From: Parerythrobacter aestuarii
GTDB taxonomy: Bacteria; Pseudomonadota; Alphaproteobacteria; Sphingomonadales; Sphingomonadaceae
Reading direction: 5' to 3'
Length of the DNA: 64,000 nucleotides
Assembly (NCBI RefSeq): GCF_030140925.1
Contig: NZ_JARBWD010000001.1
Span: forward strand, 1,116,001-1,180,000
A model generated the notes under the pieces. It did no database searches. It was not told the origin of the DNA and saw only the letters and a list, made by a program, of their open reading frames with translations. Below, in pieces: positions 9,397 to 18,367 of this stretch. Each line of letters starts with the position of its first letter. The first letter of the stretch is position 1. Both the position numbers and the translations under genes were made by a program.

Positions 9397-9424
9397 AGGA
9401 GAAGGCGATAGAGCCAAGAACACA

Positions 9425-10501
9425 ATGATCTACCTCGACTACCAGGCCACGACCCCGCTTTGCCCCGAGGCACGCGATGCGATGCTGCGCTGGCTCGACG
9501 GGCCGGACGGGACAGGCTTCGGCAATCCGCATAGCCCGCACCGGATGGGGCGTCAGGCCGCCGCAGCGATAGAGCTGGCGCGAGAGCGGGTTGCGGCGCT
9601 GTTTCCGGCGGGCGGGCGCGTGATCTTTACCGGCGGTGCGACCGAAGCGATCAACCTCGCCATTCGCGGCACCGCGCATAGAGGGGGCAGTGTCTCGGCT
9701 TCGGCCATCGAGCATGCCGCTGTGATCGACACCGTAGAAGACCTGGGTCAGGCGCATTACCTCAACGTCGCCAGTGACGGGCAGTGCAATACGAAGCAGG
9801 ATCTGCCCGATGACTGTCGGCTCGTCTGCCTGATGCAGGTCAACAATGAGATCGGGGTGATCCAGCCGACCGTCGATTGGCATCGCAAGGCCAAGGCAGC
9901 GGGCGCGCTGTATTTGTGCGATGCCGTGCAGGCCTACGGCAAGATGGAAGTCACCGGCGCCGACATGATCGCCATCAGCGCGCACAAGTTCCACGGGCCC
10001 AAAGGCGTCGGCGCGTTGTGGGTGCGCGACGGGGTCGACCTGCACGAAGTCCAGACCGGCGGTGGGCAGGAATTCGGCCTGCGTTCGGGTACGCTTTCGC
10101 CGGCGCTCATTGCCGGGATGGGCGCAGCGGCAGAGCTGGCAAAGGAGCGGATGGAAGAAGACGCAGCACATGTGAGCGAGCTGTGGCACAAGGCGCGCGA
10201 CATCCTCGCCGACTGGACCCTCAACGGCAGCGCGGAGGCGCGCTATCTCGGCAACCTCAATATCCGCCGCGACGGCCTCGACGTGAACCGCCTGATGAGC
10301 GAGTGCCGCGACATCATGTTCAGCGCCGGCAGCGCCTGTGCCAGCGGCTCGGGCCGCACCAGCCATGTGCTGACAGCGATCGGGCTCGGCAAGAAGCAGG
10401 CGAAGAGCTCCATCCGGCTGGGTTTCGGGCGCTACACCACAATGGACGAAATCGAACAGGCCGCCACGGCCATCAACGGGGCAGCGGAGGCCCAACTATG
10501 A
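9425..10501 (+). CDS. Cysteine desulfurase, NifS/IscS type
   Basis: A 358-residue PLP enzyme for sulfur mobilisation. It begins MIYLDYQATTPLCPEA and contains SAIEHAAV, DAVQAYGKMEV, the PLP-binding lysine in SAHKFHGPKG and the catalytic-cysteine loop SAGSACASGSG (around residue 306). It is a paralogue of the preceding gene and is separated from it by the palindromic repeat. Its stop codon overlaps the ferredoxin start (ATGA), so the two are translationally coupled. Confidence 0.93.
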   Translation: MIYLDYQATTPLCPEARDAMLRWLDGPDGTGFGNPHSPHRMGRQAAAAIELARERVAALFPAGGRVIFTGGATEAINLAIRGTAHRGGSVSASAIEHAAVIDTVEDLGQAHYLNVASDGQCNTKQDLPDDCRLVCLMQVNNEIGVIQPTVDWHRKAKAAGALYLCDAVQAYGKMEVTGADMIAISAHKFHGPKGVGALWVRDGVDLHEVQTGGGQEFGLRSGTLSPALIAGMGAAAELAKERMEEDAAHVSELWHKARDILADWTLNGSAEARYLGNLNIRRDGLDVNRLMSECRDIMFSAGSACASGSGRTSHVLTAIGLGKKQAKSSIRLGFGRYTTMDEIEQAATAINGAAEAQL

Positions 10502-10827
10502 AAGTGACCTTCGAGACCGCCACGGGCGAAACTGTCGAAGTCGAGGCCGCGCCGGGCGATAACCTGCTCAAGCTGGGGCAGGGGGCCGGGATGCCGCTCG
10601 AGGGTACCTGCGAAGGCCAGATGGCGTGTTCGACCTGCCATGTGATCGTAGCGAAGGACTGGTTCGCGCGGCTGCCCGAAGCGAGCGAGGAAGAGGAAGA
10701 CATGCTCGACCTGGCCTATGGCGTCACCGCCACCAGCCGCCTCTCGTGCCAGATCGACCTGACTGAGGAACTGGACGGGCTGGCAGTCCGCATCCCGGCC
10801 GAAGCGCGGGATATGAGAGGGATTTAG
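10498..10827 (+). CDS. 2Fe-2S ferredoxin, adrenodoxin type
   Basis: A 109-residue electron carrier. The cluster ligands are visible as C-x5-C-x2-C in GTCEGQMACSTCHV (residues 36-47) plus a distant cysteine in SRLSC, the pattern of adrenodoxin/Fdx ferredoxins that supply electrons to Fe-S assembly. It overlaps the desulfurase stop by 4 bases, which supports a role in the same pathway. Confidence 0.93.
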   Translation: MKVTFETATGETVEVEAAPGDNLLKLGQGAGMPLEGTCEGQMACSTCHVIVAKDWFARLPEASEEEEDMLDLAYGVTATSRLSCQIDLTEELDGLAVRIPAEARDMRGI

Positions 10828-11831
10828 CCTACGCTCTTCAGGGGTGGGTCTTTCTTCCAGAACCGGATGCGCAGGCCGAAGCGGTGAAGTATCCAGCGCA
10901 ACCCAAGGATCAGCAGGATCACCGGGATTGCGGCGGTTATCAGGTAGATCAGCGCAGCGATCGTTGTGCCTAGTGTCGTGCCGATCGAACGGAACGCTGT
11001 CATGACCGGTCGGCTGAAGCCAAGCTGGGTTTCACCGAAGTAGGGCTCGTATTCGATGTTCACCGCGCTGTAGCGGATGCGGTTCCGGAACTGCTCGAGC
11101 TTGGACCGGGTGGCGTCGATCTCCTCATTGACCTCGGCAACGGCTTTCTCCGCTTTCACCAGTTCGTCGACCGACCCGCGATTGCTGCGCAGGATGGCAG
11201 TGAGCTTGTCGCGTAAGACCAGGCGTGAGGCGAGCCTTGCCTCGGAATCGATGATTTGCTCGCTCAGGTCTTCGCCGTCACGGACCGAGGAAATGAGTTC
11301 GCCGCCGAGCTTTTCGGCGGGCGCGGTCAGGCCGGAGCCGAAGACCGCGGCATCGTCGCTCGCAACCTGCATCTTGAGCTCGCCATAACCGTCCCAATTG
11401 TCGGCGGTCGCCTGTGACATTCGCAAGATCCGGCACTTGTCGCCCATGGCTTCGCACAACTTGGCGTGAGCCTGCTGAAGCTCTCCGATCTTGTCGCCCG
11501 CGATCTGAAACCCGAAACCGTAGGAATAGGCGATCTGTTGGGGAGGACTGGCAGCCTGGGCCTGCGGAGAGGGGTCCACGCGGGGTTCTTCGATATCGAG
11601 CGTTGCAACCCGCGCCACGGAGTTGCGTGCGGAGGGCGCTGACGAACCGAACAGGTCGGGGCCGGTCTCCATGGCTTCCATGAAGCCGAATTCGTGCCTA
11701 GGGGCACTGTCAGCATAGGAGACCGGTTCAAGCCGTTCGACAATCGCTTGGGCTTGATTGCCTTGTTCGGCCTCGCCGCAGCCGGACAGGCCAATGGCCA
11801 GAATAGCAATTGCCAGCTGATATTCTCTCAT
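10824..11831 (-). CDS. DUF4349 lipoprotein (first of two paralogues)
   Basis: 335 residues. A lipoprotein signal ends in IGLSGC. There is a linker to about residue 85, then the DUF4349 core with a long coiled coil (about 190-245, ending VAEVNEEIDATRSKLEQFRNR) and one C-terminal membrane helix (about 290-318) followed by a basic tail. The layout suggests an envelope protein anchored at both ends. It shares the segments DSEARLASRLVLRDKL, TRSKLEQF and AVAEVNEEID with the upstream gene at 11982. Its stop overlaps the ferredoxin stop on the other strand. Function unknown. Confidence 0.8.
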   Translation of the reverse strand: MREYQLAIAILAIGLSGCGEAEQGNQAQAIVERLEPVSYADSAPRHEFGFMEAMETGPDLFGSSAPSARNSVARVATLDIEEPRVDPSPQAQAASPPQQIAYSYGFGFQIAGDKIGELQQAHAKLCEAMGDKCRILRMSQATADNWDGYGELKMQVASDDAAVFGSGLTAPAEKLGGELISSVRDGEDLSEQIIDSEARLASRLVLRDKLTAILRSNRGSVDELVKAEKAVAEVNEEIDATRSKLEQFRNRIRYSAVNIEYEPYFGETQLGFSRPVMTAFRSIGTTLGTTIAALIYLITAAIPVILLILGLRWILHRFGLRIRFWKKDPPLKSVG

Positions 11832-11903
11832 GACGGACCCTCCACCACCAACCTATGAGACATCATCACATGTAAGTAAAGTCCTGCCCCGCAAAACAAA
11901 AAA

Positions 11904-11930
11904 GGGGCACCCGGGAGGAGGGCGCCCCTT
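11904..11930 (-). terminator. Terminator between the DUF4349 genes
   Basis: On the minus strand GGGCGCCCC (11928-11920) pairs with GGGTGCCCC (11912-11904), one mismatch, followed by TTTTTTGTTTT. It lies after the gene at 11982 and before its paralogue at 11831, so the two are probably transcribed separately. Confidence 0.75.
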
Positions 11931-11981
11931 CGTGTGGCAACCGCCGCCGGAGGAGAAGGCGGATGCGCGAATGGTTGGGGA

Positions 11982-12911
11982 TCAGGCTTGGGCCGGCTCG
12001 CTGCGCAGGCGCTTGTTCAGCGCGCGGCCACCCCACACCACACCGCCGATCGGCAGGGCAATCGCGCCGAGCACGATCAGGATCGCCACGAGATAGCCGA
12101 AGATTGTCCCGAGCGAACCGACGGCTCCGGCCACCGGAGCGAGGAAATCATTGGTCACCGGCGTGCCGGTTTCATAGCGAACAGTCATGCGGGAGTAGGC
12201 GACTCGGCCCTCCATTTCCTTCAGCCAGCTGCGGGCCTGGTCGATCTCTTCATTGACCCGGGCGACGCTGCGTTCGGCCTCGACCAGCTCCTTGACCGTG
12301 CCCTTGCGGGTCTTGAGCACGTCCATCAGCCGGTCGCGCAGCTCGGTGCGGGCGGTGAGGCGGGCTTCGGTATCGACGATTGCCTTGCTGAGTTCCTCCG
12401 ACGCGATTTCGGCGGAGACCTGCTCGGCCCCGGCATCCTGCGATTCGTCTTCGAGCAGCGCTCCGAACGCGCGGGCTTGCTTGCTGGCGACGGCCATCTG
12501 CAATTCGCCATAGACCTCGTCGGCATCCTCGCCACTCTTGTTCATGCCCAGGATCTGGCAAGTTGACGGCCCTTGCTGCTCGCACAGGCTGGCATGGCGG
12601 CGTTGCAGCGGGCCGATTTCGTCGGCTGGCAAGCGCCAGCGATAGTCATAGACGTAAGCGAGCTTGGGCAGGCTGACAGGGATGTCGGCGAGCGAGGGGA
12701 TGGCCGAGCCATCGGACGAAGCCTCTACTGCCATGGCGTCGGCAGCGGCATCGCCGGATGCCTCGTAGCTGTCTGCGCTCGCCCCTTCGGCATATTCGGC
12801 AGCTTCGTAAGCGGCCTCTTCGGCGTATTCCTCATTCTGGCCGCAGGCCGATAAGGCCAGCATCGATGCCGCTGCACCCAGCGCCACAAACTTGCGTGTA
12901 CTCTGCCTCAT
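11982..12911 (-). CDS. DUF4349 lipoprotein (second paralogue)
   Basis: 309 residues. A signal peptide ends in LALSAC, then comes an unusually acidic and Ala/Tyr-rich linker (EEYAEEAAYEAAEYAEGA, residues 27-45). The DUF4349 core follows, with a coiled coil (RSVARVNEEIDQARSWLKEM), and one C-terminal membrane helix (about 255-295). Same order of elements as the neighbour at 10824, indicating tandem duplication. The divergent region upstream carries repeated AAATGTGGC-type motifs. Confidence 0.8.
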   Translation of the reverse strand: MRQSTRKFVALGAAASMLALSACGQNEEYAEEAAYEAAEYAEGASADSYEASGDAAADAMAVEASSDGSAIPSLADIPVSLPKLAYVYDYRWRLPADEIGPLQRRHASLCEQQGPSTCQILGMNKSGEDADEVYGELQMAVASKQARAFGALLEDESQDAGAEQVSAEIASEELSKAIVDTEARLTARTELRDRLMDVLKTRKGTVKELVEAERSVARVNEEIDQARSWLKEMEGRVAYSRMTVRYETGTPVTNDFLAPVAGAVGSLGTIFGYLVAILIVLGAIALPIGGVVWGGRALNKRLRSEPAQA

Positions 12912-12946
12912 TTCACTCTCCTCTCATCATTAGTTGCCTTATTTAT

Positions 12947-13034
12947 GCCACAATGATGCCATGATTCGGGCGATTGGCAAGCAAAATGTGGCAAAAATGG
13001 GGCGGAAGAGGGCTGGATTGGTCCAAATGTGGCG
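12947..13034. promoter_or_regulatory. Repeated TGTGGC/GCCACA motifs between divergent genes
   Basis: Two inverted copies, GCCACAAT (12947) and GCCATGAT (12958), lie 11 bp apart. Two direct copies, AAATGTGGC (12984-12992) and AAATGGGGC (12995-13003), also lie 11 bp apart. A fifth, AAATGTGGC, is at 13025-13033. The arrangement looks like a dyad of paired half-sites, possibly an operator for the divergent DUF4349 and PD40 genes. No regulator is identified. Confidence 0.4.
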
Positions 13035-13187
13035 GAATCCCGCAGGTTGCTGCGCATCACTTTTCTGCGCCGGAGGTGCAACTTTTCTTGTGATTTGCCC
13101 AAACCGTTCGCTCGACACGAACGGGTGGGTGGGTGGTTCAGTCTCATCCGAACATGGTCTAGGACTTATCGAGACAAGGAGAGAGCA

Positions 13188-14102
13188 ATGCAAAAACGCC
13201 GATTGATCCTGACGCTATGCGGAGCCGCCGCTTTGGCCAACACGGCACTGGCGCAGGATGCGGACGAAGCTCCGCCTCCGGCATTCCCCGAGACGGAGAT
13301 CTTCCTGTTCGACTATGACGCTGAGGCCGAAAGCAACGCGCTGTCGAATGGCCGCAACGTCACGCAGCGCGCCGGCTATGACAACCAGCCCTACTTTACA
13401 AAGGACAGCGCGTCCTTCCTCTATTCGCGCGATGACCGGACGCAGACCGATATCTGGGAATACGATATCGCCAGCGGCACGCACACGCGGATTACGAAGA
13501 CGCCCGAGTCCGAATTCTCGCCCACGCCGTCACCTGATAACCGCACGATCTCCTTCGTGTTCGAGCGGAATAATTCGATCTGGCAGCTCGACCGGGCCAG
13601 GCCCGACGCGCCGACATGGGCGCTGGAGGCGGCGGGGGTCACCGAACCGGTCGGTTATTTCGCGCGCAACTATGCCACCGGCGATATCCTCTACTGGTCG
13701 CGCTATGGCTTCAACATCGCTCTGACCAGCGCCGAGCGGCCCGCCTACCACTTCATCAGCGGCCACGCCGTCCCCGCCACCCCGCATGTGATCCCCGGCA
13801 CCGACCAGATCAGCTTCGTCCACCGCCAGACCAACGAGCAGGTCTGGATCAAGGCCTTCGACCCCGCAACCAAGGCAATCCGCCCGCTGACCTCGCTGGT
13901 CGGCACCAACGCCAACTACACCTGGACCCCCGACGGCGCGATCCTGCAGATCGAGGGCGGCAAGGTGTATCGGTGGAAGGAAGGTGGAGAGGGATGGGAG
14001 GTCATCGCTGACCTTGCGGACCATGGCGTGGCGTCAGCGAACCGGATTGCTGTGAGCCCTGATGGAAAGCGGATTGCGGTGGTGGGGCTGCCAGGGGCTT
14101 AG
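13188..14102 (+). CDS. Secreted PD40/TolB-type beta-propeller protein
   Basis: 304 residues. The signal peptide is MQKRRLILTLCGAAALANTALA. The mature part contains repeats of the PD40/TolB kind, such as DNQPYFTKDSASFLY, ESEFSPTPSPDNRTISF and NRIAVSPDGKRIAVVG, suggesting a partial beta-propeller in the periplasm. ATG 13188 has GGAGAGAG just upstream. The protein ends right after a propeller strand but nothing indicates a frameshift. Ligand unknown. Confidence 0.75.
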   Translation: MQKRRLILTLCGAAALANTALAQDADEAPPPAFPETEIFLFDYDAEAESNALSNGRNVTQRAGYDNQPYFTKDSASFLYSRDDRTQTDIWEYDIASGTHTRITKTPESEFSPTPSPDNRTISFVFERNNSIWQLDRARPDAPTWALEAAGVTEPVGYFARNYATGDILYWSRYGFNIALTSAERPAYHFISGHAVPATPHVIPGTDQISFVHRQTNEQVWIKAFDPATKAIRPLTSLVGTNANYTWTPDGAILQIEGGKVYRWKEGGEGWEVIADLADHGVASANRIAVSPDGKRIAVVGLPGA

Positions 14103-14143
14103 AAGGCACTGATTGAGAGCGAAGAGCTGAGTTCCGCGCATCG

Positions 14144-14524
14144 CTACGTCATTGGGAGAGTTGGGACCGGCTGGCAGCTTCGAACTATCACGCCATCTCC
14201 ACGAAAACTTAAAACAGAAGTGCTTGTGTCTAGCTCCCAAGCCGGACTTCCCCATGGGAAGCTCATTGATCGCGTGACCGAAAGGTTTTGTTCCGATTCA
14301 ACGAGGAATGCCTTTTCCTTCGTATCGAAGCATAATTCCGAGCCATTGCACGTAAGCGACCTATCAAGTATTGCATCACCAAAGACCATGGTGCCGCTCT
14401 CGACGTTGAAGAAGTAGCCTGGAATCTCAACTCCATCTTCGTCGCAAAACATTATCCTCTCGTTTGTGAAAGCTGTGCAACTGGCTAGGAGCACAAAGAT
14501 CGGCTGAAACAGAACATGGCGCAT
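14144..14524 (-). CDS. Hypothetical lipoprotein
   Basis: 126 residues if started at ATG 14524, which yields MRHVLFQPIFVLLASC, a lipoprotein signal with a plausible lipobox LLASC. The remainder is mostly beta-type sequence with several cysteines (FCDEDG, LTCNGSELCFD, VRSCQP). No family recognised. The coding stretch is visibly less GC-rich than its neighbours, which suggests acquisition or weak selection. Reality as a gene is likely but not certain. Confidence 0.5.
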   Translation of the reverse strand: MRHVLFQPIFVLLASCTAFTNERIMFCDEDGVEIPGYFFNVESGTMVFGDAILDRSLTCNGSELCFDTKEKAFLVESEQNLSVTRSMSFPWGSPAWELDTSTSVLSFRGDGVIVRSCQPVPTLPMT

Positions 14525-14673
14525 TCGTAGGTTCTTGCCGATACCCGCACTTCCTGCAAGCAGTGCCACTCGATTGTTGGCAAATAGGCAACGGAGGATT
14601 CATTCCACACCACTCCCAATCCTGTGGAAACCCCTCTCCCTAGCGCCGCACCACCTTGCTAGATGGTCAGCCA

Positions 14674-16986
14674 ATGTCTGACCCAACCGAAATCACTGAA
14701 CCCGATCCGTTTGACGCCATTGTCGATGCGCCGTTCGATTCTGCGCTGGAAGAGCGCTATCTCGTCTATGCGCTCTCGACCATTACCGCGCGTTCGTTGC
14801 CCGATCTGCGCGATGGCCTCAAACCCGTCCATCGCCGCTTGCTGTGGACCATGCGGCAGCTGAAGCTCGATCCGTCCAGCGGGTTCAAGAAATCGGCTCG
14901 CGTCGTCGGCGAAGTGATCGGCAAGTACCACCCGCATGGCGACACCGCCGCCTATGACGCGATGGTGCGGCTCGCGCAGGATTTTGCGCTGCGTTATCCG
15001 CTGGTCGAGGGGCAGGGGAACTTCGGCAATATCGATGGCGATAACGCCGCCGCCTATCGCTACACCGAAGCGCGGCTGACGCGTACGGCGATCCAGTTGA
15101 TGGCGGGGCTGGACGAAGGCACGGTCGATTTCATCCCGACCTATAATGGCGAGGAGCAGGAGCCGGAGCTGATGCCGGGCCTGTTCCCCAACCTGCTGGC
15201 CAATGGCGCCAGCGGGATCGCGGTGGGGATGGCGACCAATATCCCCAGCCACAACGTCCATGAAATCATCGAAGCGACGCTGGAACTGATCGACAACCCG
15301 CATGTCGAGCACGCGCGGCTGATGGAACTGTTCCAGGGGCCGGATTTCCCCACCGGCGGCCTGATTGTCGATAGCCCGGAGGTGATCTCCAACGCCTATG
15401 AGACCGGGCGCGGGTCCTTCCGCGTGCGCGGGCGCTTTCATGCGGCGGAGGCCGACAAGGCCGAGGATCGCGAGGCCGGGATCGAGCGGCTCGGTGGCGG
15501 GCAGTGGCAGCTGGTGATCTCCGAAATCCCCTACCAGGTGCAGAAGGGCAAGCTGATCGAGCAGATCGCGCAGGCGATTGCCGACAAGAAGGTGCCGATC
15601 CTCGAGGATGTGCGCGACGAGAGCGACGAGAACATCCGCATTGTGCTCGTCCCGCGCAGCCGCAATGTCGATCCCGAACTGCTCAAGGAATCGATCTACA
15701 AGCTGACCGACCTCGAGACCCGCTTCGGGCTCAACCTCAACGTGCTCGATGCCACACGCACGCCGATGGTGATGGGGCTGAAGGAGCTGCTGCAGAACTG
15801 GACCGCGAGCCAGATCGAGATCCTGCAGCGCCGCACCCAGCACCGGCTCGACCAGATCGCGCGGCGGCTGGAGCTGGTCGAAGGCTATATCATCGCTTTC
15901 CTCAACCTCGACCGGGTGATCGAGATCATCCGTTACGAGGACGAGCCCAAGGCGGTGATGATGGCGGAGTTCAGCCTCACCGACCGCCAGGCCGAGGCTA
16001 TCCTCAACATGCGACTGCGCAGCTTGCGCAAGCTGGAGGAGATGGAGCTCAAGCAAGAGAAGACTGACCTCCTCGCCGAGCAGGAGGAGCTGCAAAAGCT
16101 GCTCGAAAGCCCGGCGCGGCAACGCACCCGGCTGAAGCGCGACCTGAAGGCGCTGCAGAAGGAATACGGGCTCGACACCGCGCTCGGCGCGCGGCGGACG
16201 ACAATTGCCGAGGCGGCGCCGACGGTCGAATTCAGCATGGATGCGATGATCGAGAAGGAACCGGTCACTGTCGTCCTCAGCCAGAAAGGCTGGATCCGCG
16301 CGGCGAAGGGTCATGTCGATCTGGCGGCGAGCGAGGATGGCTGCGGGGACTTCAAGTACAAGGAAGGCGATGGCCCGGCCTTCGCACTGCATTGCCAGAC
16401 CACCGACAAGGTGCTGCTGGCGGCGGACAACGGGCGGTTCTTCACCCTCGGCGCGGACAAGCTTCCTGGCGCACGCGGCTTCGGTGAGCCGGTCCGCAAC
16501 ACGCTCGATATTGATGCCGATGCGCAGGTCATCGCCATGGTGGTGAACCAGCCCAAGGGCATGCTGCTGCTGGCGGCAACGACCGGCAAGGGCTTCGCCG
16601 CCGAGATGGGCGAGCTGGTGGCCGAGACCCGCAAGGGCAAGCAGGTCGTCAACCTCAAGGGCGATGCGAAGCTGACTGTGGCGCGACCGATTGGTGAAGG
16701 GCACGACCATGTCGCGGTCGTCGGCGACAACCGCAAGCTGATGGTTTTCAACCTCGAGGAACTGCCGGTGATGGCGCGCGGGCAGGGGGTGACCCTGCAG
16801 CGCTACCGCGACGGGGGCCTCGCCGATGCGACGACCTTCAAGCTGGAGGATGGCCTCAGCTGGCAGATGGGCGGCAAGGGCGACCGCACCCGCACCGAGT
16901 CAGAGATCTGGCAATGGAAGGTCGCGCGCGGGGCGGCGGGCCGGCTGCCGCCACAGGGCTTCCCGCGGGACAACAGGTTCAGCTGA
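14674..16986 (+). CDS. parC: DNA topoisomerase IV subunit A
   Basis: 770 residues. ParC, with ParE, decatenates daughter chromosomes. The N-terminal signature LPDLRDGLKPVHRR and the quinolone-region helix HPHGDTAAYDAMVRL are clear, and the DNA-cleaving tyrosine lies in AAYRYTEARL. A coiled-coil tower follows (about 425-500), and a GyrA/ParC beta-pinwheel fills the C-terminus. Positions equivalent to the Escherichia coli ParC Ser80 and Glu84 are Thr and Asp here. ATG 14674 is preferred over the upstream alternative at 14656. parE is not in the window. Confidence 0.96.
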   Translation: MSDPTEITEPDPFDAIVDAPFDSALEERYLVYALSTITARSLPDLRDGLKPVHRRLLWTMRQLKLDPSSGFKKSARVVGEVIGKYHPHGDTAAYDAMVRLAQDFALRYPLVEGQGNFGNIDGDNAAAYRYTEARLTRTAIQLMAGLDEGTVDFIPTYNGEEQEPELMPGLFPNLLANGASGIAVGMATNIPSHNVHEIIEATLELIDNPHVEHARLMELFQGPDFPTGGLIVDSPEVISNAYETGRGSFRVRGRFHAAEADKAEDREAGIERLGGGQWQLVISEIPYQVQKGKLIEQIAQAIADKKVPILEDVRDESDENIRIVLVPRSRNVDPELLKESIYKLTDLETRFGLNLNVLDATRTPMVMGLKELLQNWTASQIEILQRRTQHRLDQIARRLELVEGYIIAFLNLDRVIEIIRYEDEPKAVMMAEFSLTDRQAEAILNMRLRSLRKLEEMELKQEKTDLLAEQEELQKLLESPARQRTRLKRDLKALQKEYGLDTALGARRTTIAEAAPTVEFSMDAMIEKEPVTVVLSQKGWIRAAKGHVDLAASEDGCGDFKYKEGDGPAFALHCQTTDKVLLAADNGRFFTLGADKLPGARGFGEPVRNTLDIDADAQVIAMVVNQPKGMLLLAATTGKGFAAEMGELVAETRKGKQVVNLKGDAKLTVARPIGEGHDHVAVVGDNRKLMVFNLEELPVMARGQGVTLQRYRDGGLADATTFKLEDGLSWQMGGKGDRTRTESEIWQWKVARGAAGRLPPQGFPRDNRFS

Positions 16987-17040
16987 TTTTGGGTTCACAC
17001 GACGGCGCGAAGATTGTGTGCCGATCACCCCCCCTCTTTC

Positions 17041-17126
17041 GTCATCCCGGCGAAGGCCGGGATCCAGATAACGTTTGCGATCATCGATAGCTCATCTAGG
17101 CCCCTGCCTTCGCCGGGGGCGACGGA
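17041..17126. repeat. Palindromic intergenic repeat (GTCATCCCGGCGAAG type)
   Basis: The left arm CCCGGCGAAGGCCGGG (17047-17062) is itself a hairpin. A degenerate right arm, CCCCTGCCTTCGCCGGGG (17101-17118), carries the reverse complement of the core. It lies between convergent parC and cca, where it could act as a transcript barrier. This repeat type is widespread in alphaproteobacteria. Confidence 0.75.
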
Positions 17127-17176
17127 CAAGGTCTATGAGGGCAGGACCAGCCGTCCGTAACTTCGCGTGAGGAAAC

Positions 17177-18355
17177 CTACCTCCCCGCAAGTTCCTCTTC
17201 GAGCAACACCTCGACCCGCGCGCGGTCGGGGAAGTCTTCCTCGATCCAGCGACGCTCCACTGCGCGCATCATCTTTGCGACCTCGGGCCCCGCGCCAATC
17301 CCGCGGGCGACGATTTCGCCGCCCTTGAGCGGGAATTGCGGCACGTGCCACTGCACCAGGTCGCGCGGGTCCTTGCCAGTCAGCAGCAGCCGGTCGCGGG
17401 CATTCTCGATGCCTTGGCGATAGGCCAGCGCCCTGGGGGCATCGCCATCGGAGGCATTGCGCGCGGCGAGCGTGGTGAGCCGATCACGCTGGGCGCGGGA
17501 CAGCCGCAGGCGCGCCGCAACGCTTTCGGCCAGCGCCGGGACGGGGGGGAGCAGCGCCGCCAGCCGCCGCAGCGAGTCGGTCTCGACCCCGTAGCGCGCC
17601 TCGATCCCGATTAGCAGCTCGAGCCGCGCCATCTCGGCTTTGCCTGCTTCGGGCAGGATCACCGGTAGCACGGCCTTCTCGCGCATCCGCAGCAGCGTGG
17701 GGTAGGGATCGGGCAGCGCCAGCAGAGCCAGCAGTTCACCCGCCACACGCTCGCGGCTCAGGCCCTTCAGCGTTTCGGCCAGTTCGGCGCAGGCCTTCTC
17801 GGCCTCAGCGTCGAGTTCCGCCCCGAAGCGCGCCTGGAAGCGATAATAGCGGAGAATACGCAGGTGGTCCTCGCGAATCCGTTCACGCGCATCGCCTATG
17901 AAGCGGACACGGCGGGCTGAAAGGTCCTCCAGCCCGCCGAAATAGTCATCGATCGCAAGTGATTGGGGGTGGGCGTAGAGCGCGTTGATGGTGAAATCGC
18001 GCCGCGCTGCGTCATCCTTCCAATCGCTGGCAAACTTGACTGTTGCTCGCCGACCGTCGGTCGAGACATCGTGCCTCAGCGTGGTGATCTCGACCGGCCC
18101 GCCGTCGAGCACGGCGGTGACGGTGCCATGGTCGATCCCGGTCGGGACCACGCGGATGCCGGCCTGCTTCAGCAGGTTCATCACCTCTTCGGGGAGCAGC
18201 GGCGTGGCGGCATCGATGTCCGCCACCTCTTCCCCCAGCAGCGTATCGCGCACGGCCCCGCCGACCCACCGGATATCCTCGATACCGATGGCCGCGACCA
18301 GCTGCGCCAAGTCGGCACGCTGGGTCCAGAGGGCGGTGGGAAGCGTTTCAGTCAT
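17177..18355 (-). CDS. cca: CCA tRNA nucleotidyltransferase / poly(A) polymerase family
   Basis: 392 residues. Adds or repairs the CCA end of tRNAs. The nucleotidyltransferase head shows WVGGAVRDTLLG, the metal-binding DIDAAT and RRDFTINALYAHP (residues about 30-145). The middle segment RIREDHLRILRYYRFQARFG is the class II tRNA-binding motif. As the family has both CCA-adding and poly(A) polymerase members, substrate is inferred from alphaproteobacterial relatives. It lies 12 bp downstream of the Nudix gene in one minus-strand operon. Confidence 0.92.
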   Translation of the reverse strand: MTETLPTALWTQRADLAQLVAAIGIEDIRWVGGAVRDTLLGEEVADIDAATPLLPEEVMNLLKQAGIRVVPTGIDHGTVTAVLDGGPVEITTLRHDVSTDGRRATVKFASDWKDDAARRDFTINALYAHPQSLAIDDYFGGLEDLSARRVRFIGDARERIREDHLRILRYYRFQARFGAELDAEAEKACAELAETLKGLSRERVAGELLALLALPDPYPTLLRMREKAVLPVILPEAGKAEMARLELLIGIEARYGVETDSLRRLAALLPPVPALAESVAARLRLSRAQRDRLTTLAARNASDGDAPRALAYRQGIENARDRLLLTGKDPRDLVQWHVPQFPLKGGEIVARGIGAGPEVAKMMRAVERRWIEEDFPDRARVEVLLEEELAGR

Positions 18356-18367
18356 TGCGTGGGAGCG

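Noticed and set aside
13188..14102. PD40 protein as a truncated pseudogene
   Set aside because: The abrupt end could suggest truncation, but signal peptide, repeats and reading frame are intact and the length of about 300 residues is plausible for the group.
14938..14982. Quinolone-resistance mutation in parC
   Set aside because: Thr and Asp at the Ser80/Glu84 positions are natural residues in many type II topoisomerases; no evidence of selection.
14659..16710. A 683-codon open frame antisense to parC
   Set aside because: It mirrors the highly conserved parC, has no recognisable domain and reflects GC-rich codon bias on the opposite strand.
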